Origin: Treponema sp.
Lineage (GTDB): Bacteria; Spirochaetota; Spirochaetia; Treponematales; Breznakiellaceae
DNA: 7,402 nucleotides
Assembly: GCA_031258505.1 (NCBI GenBank)
Contig: JAIRMT010000059.1
Span: 1 to 7,402, forward strand
Direction: 5' to 3'
Positions 6,251-7,402 of the stretch are shown one piece after another. How positions within the stretch are numbered: position 1 is the first letter of the stretch; each line of letters starts with the position of its first letter. The translations under genes were made by a program, and so were the position numbers. The notes below the pieces were generated by a model that was not told the origin of the DNA, ran no database searches, and saw nothing but the letters and a program-made list of their open reading frames with translations.

Positions 6251-7402
6251 ATGCGCTTTCAGACTGCAATATCGCTGGTTTCGCTTCTCAACATTCGAGC
6301 CTATATTAAAAATATGCATGGAAAGATACCAATACGAACCGCGTCTCTGATTGTCGCTATACTTGGCTGGTTGCTGGTAACAGCCCTCGCTGCCTTTATC
6401 ATCTGGAGCCTGCGAGACCGAGCTAGAATCATCCGCGATAAGGACAACGAGCAGATCATAAACATACTCTTCGCCAGCCTGCGCGGGTATGATGATTTCG
6501 GTGTGGCGATTGAGGCAAACCCCTTGTTAAAGGAACGTATCACTGGTTTCGCCATGTATAACGTTGACTTCTCCCCAATCTACCGATGGGGCGACACACC
6601 CGCTGTTTTTGATGAGCGCCTGCTGGGAAACAGAACGAGAACGCCCCATAAAAACGACTTCTTCGAGTTAAGAAGCTTCGGGCGTTATATCAGTTCATCG
6701 CCCGGTGAACGTTCCACGCGGGTTGTGTTTCATACCGACCGCCTGATTCCGCGTATGCCTCCACTCTTGTCAGAAGATGACAGACCGGAAGACAACAAAC
6801 AGTATGGTTATCCAAACAGGGAGACAGAGACGTATGGTCATCCAACCATGGGGACAGAGACTTTGGGCTTAAGCGCGGGGACAGAGACCTATGGGCTTCC
6901 AAGCGCGGGGACAGAGACGTATGGGCTTCCAACCACGGGGACAGAGACTTTGGGCTTAAGCGCGGGGACAGAGACGTATGGGCTTCCAACCATGGGGACA
7001 GAGACTTTGGGCTTAAGCGCGGGGACAGAGACCTATGGGCTTTCAACCACGGGGACAGAGACGTATGGACTTTTAAGCGCGGGGACAGAGACCTATGGGC
7101 TTCCAAGCGCGGGGACAGAGACCTATGGGCTTCCAACCATGGGGACAGAGACCTATGGGCTTTCAAGCGCGGGGACAGAGACCTATGGTCATCCAACCAC
7201 GGGGACAGAGACTTTGGGCTTAAGCGCGGGGACAGAGACCTATGGGCTTCCAACCATGGGGACAGAGACTTTGGGCTTAAGCGCGGGGACAGAGACGTAT
7301 GGGCTTTCAAGCGCGGGGACAGAGGCTGATATAGGTATGCAATTACAAAAAGTCAGGTCTCGTCTCTCTGGCGCCGAGAAAGGGGCGCAGCGCGTCATTA
7401 CT
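6251..7402 (+). CDS. Membrane-anchored putative sensor protein with long GTETYGLP repeat (partial, 3' end outside)
   Basis: An open frame runs from ATG 6251 to the window edge, 384 codons without a stop. It starts 11 nt after the channel gene, with a modest AGGT Shine-Dalgarno, so it belongs to the operon. A basic N-terminus is followed by one TM segment (about 30-53, LIVAILGWLLVTALAAFIIW), then a positively charged stretch and a domain of about 120 residues containing FASLRGYDDFGVAIEANPLLKE and SPIYRWGDTPAVFDERLL. Residues 191 to 358 are 9- or 10-residue repeats (GTETLGLSA, GTETYGLPSA and variants). The repeats end at GTEAD, and a Lys/Arg-rich segment follows. A TM plus extracytoplasmic domain at the end of an efflux operon suggests a sensor histidine kinase, but no kinase motif lies inside the window. 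A frame-preserving repeat in this place is unusual. Met22 (6314) is a weaker alternative start. Confidence 0.7.
   Translation, partial: MRFQTAISLVSLLNIRAYIKNMHGKIPIRTASLIVAILGWLLVTALAAFIIWSLRDRARIIRDKDNEQIINILFASLRGYDDFGVAIEANPLLKERITGFAMYNVDFSPIYRWGDTPAVFDERLLGNRTRTPHKNDFFELRSFGRYISSSPGERSTRVVFHTDRLIPRMPPLLSEDDRPEDNKQYGYPNRETETYGHPTMGTETLGLSAGTETYGLPSAGTETYGLPTTGTETLGLSAGTETYGLPTMGTETLGLSAGTETYGLSTTGTETYGLLSAGTETYGLPSAGTETYGLPTMGTETYGLSSAGTETYGHPTTGTETLGLSAGTETYGLPTMGTETLGLSAGTETYGLSSAGTEADIGMQLQKVRSRLSGAEKGAQRVIT
6821..7324 (+). repeat. In-frame 27/30-bp tandem repeat array (17 full units plus a partial)
   Basis: Units begin at 6821, 6851, 6878, 6908, 6938, 6965, 6995, 7022, 7052, 7082, 7112, 7142, 7172, 7202, 7229, 7259 and 7286, with a partial unit at 7316. 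Twelve units are 30 bp (GTETYGLPSA type) and five are 27 bp (GTETLGLSA type, at 6851, 6938, 6995, 7202, 7259). Each 27-bp unit is followed by a 30-bp one. The core GGGGACAGAGAC is identical in units 2-17; the first (AGGGAGACAGAGAC) and last (GGGGACAGAGGC) are degenerate edges. Variation is concentrated in the last codons (SA, TM, TT) and in ACC/ACG before Tyr. The mosaic order of variants suggests repeated unequal exchange. Confidence 0.95.

Noticed and set aside
6710..6721. A 12-bp match between GTGAACGTTCCA here and the left-edge repeat
   Set aside because: It is a single short match inside a coding region with no further similarity, so I take it as chance.
6690..7310. A 206-codon minus-strand frame rich in SLSPRL/SLSPWL repeats
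   Set aside because: It is the antisense reading of the 27/30-bp array, open only because the units are multiples of three without stops. The plus frame has a natural N-terminus with a TM segment, a start next to the channel gene and non-repeated sequence on both sides.
6821..7324. A CRISPR array
   Set aside because: The units are 27 or 30 bp with no unique spacers of constant length; what varies between cores is a small set of related sequences in frame with a gene.

Overview
The window looks like chromosomal DNA of a diderm (Gram-negative-type) bacterium, because it encodes a complete tripartite export system ending in a TolC-type outer-membrane channel. The style of the genes (separate MacB ATPase and permease genes, a Gly/Met/Pro-rich adaptor insert, a RAYT-type transposase and many short repeats) reminds me of Treponema-like spirochaetes. 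That is an impression from family resemblance, not something the sequence proves.

Layout. Positions 1-616 are repeat-rich and hold little convincing coding sequence. The left edge has three 21-bp tandem units that may be the tail of a gene entering from outside the window. A second 21-bp duplication lies at 259-300, and a pair of mutually exclusive hairpins lies at 538-576. A REP-associated tyrosine transposase (RAYT) gene follows on the minus strand (617-1123). The first histidine of its HUH motif is replaced by glutamine. It is flanked by GTGTCTG-type and TGGCACC-type short repeats. The 181-bp gap to the next, divergent gene carries four degenerate 16-bp units, an 11-bp palindrome and a perfect-consensus sigma-54 (RpoN) -24/-12 promoter.

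Positions 1305-7402 form a tightly spaced plus-strand operon: a MacA-like periplasmic adaptor, a MacB/LolD-type ABC ATPase, a MacB-type permease, a TolC-like outer-membrane protein, and the first part of a membrane-anchored protein that runs off the right edge. Gaps are 10 nt, a 4-nt overlap, 18 nt and 11 nt, so co-transcription and partial translational coupling are likely. The first four products should assemble into one ATP-driven exporter: the ATPase and permease in the inner membrane, the adaptor bridging the periplasm, and the channel in the outer membrane. The fifth gene is probably a sensor, perhaps a histidine kinase, whose catalytic part lies outside the window. A sigma-54 promoter ahead of an exporter-plus-sensor operon predicts an NtrC-type activator gene close downstream.

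The most unusual feature is an array of 17 complete 27- or 30-bp units (6821-7315) plus a partial one, inside the fifth gene. It encodes about 168 residues of GTETYGLPSA/GTETLGLSA repeats. All units preserve the frame, and the 12-bp core GGGGACAGAGAC is identical, wobble positions included, in 16 of them. The core resembles the short GGACAGACAC-type sequence next to the RAYT gene, so expansion of a REP-like sequence inside a reading frame is possible but unproven.
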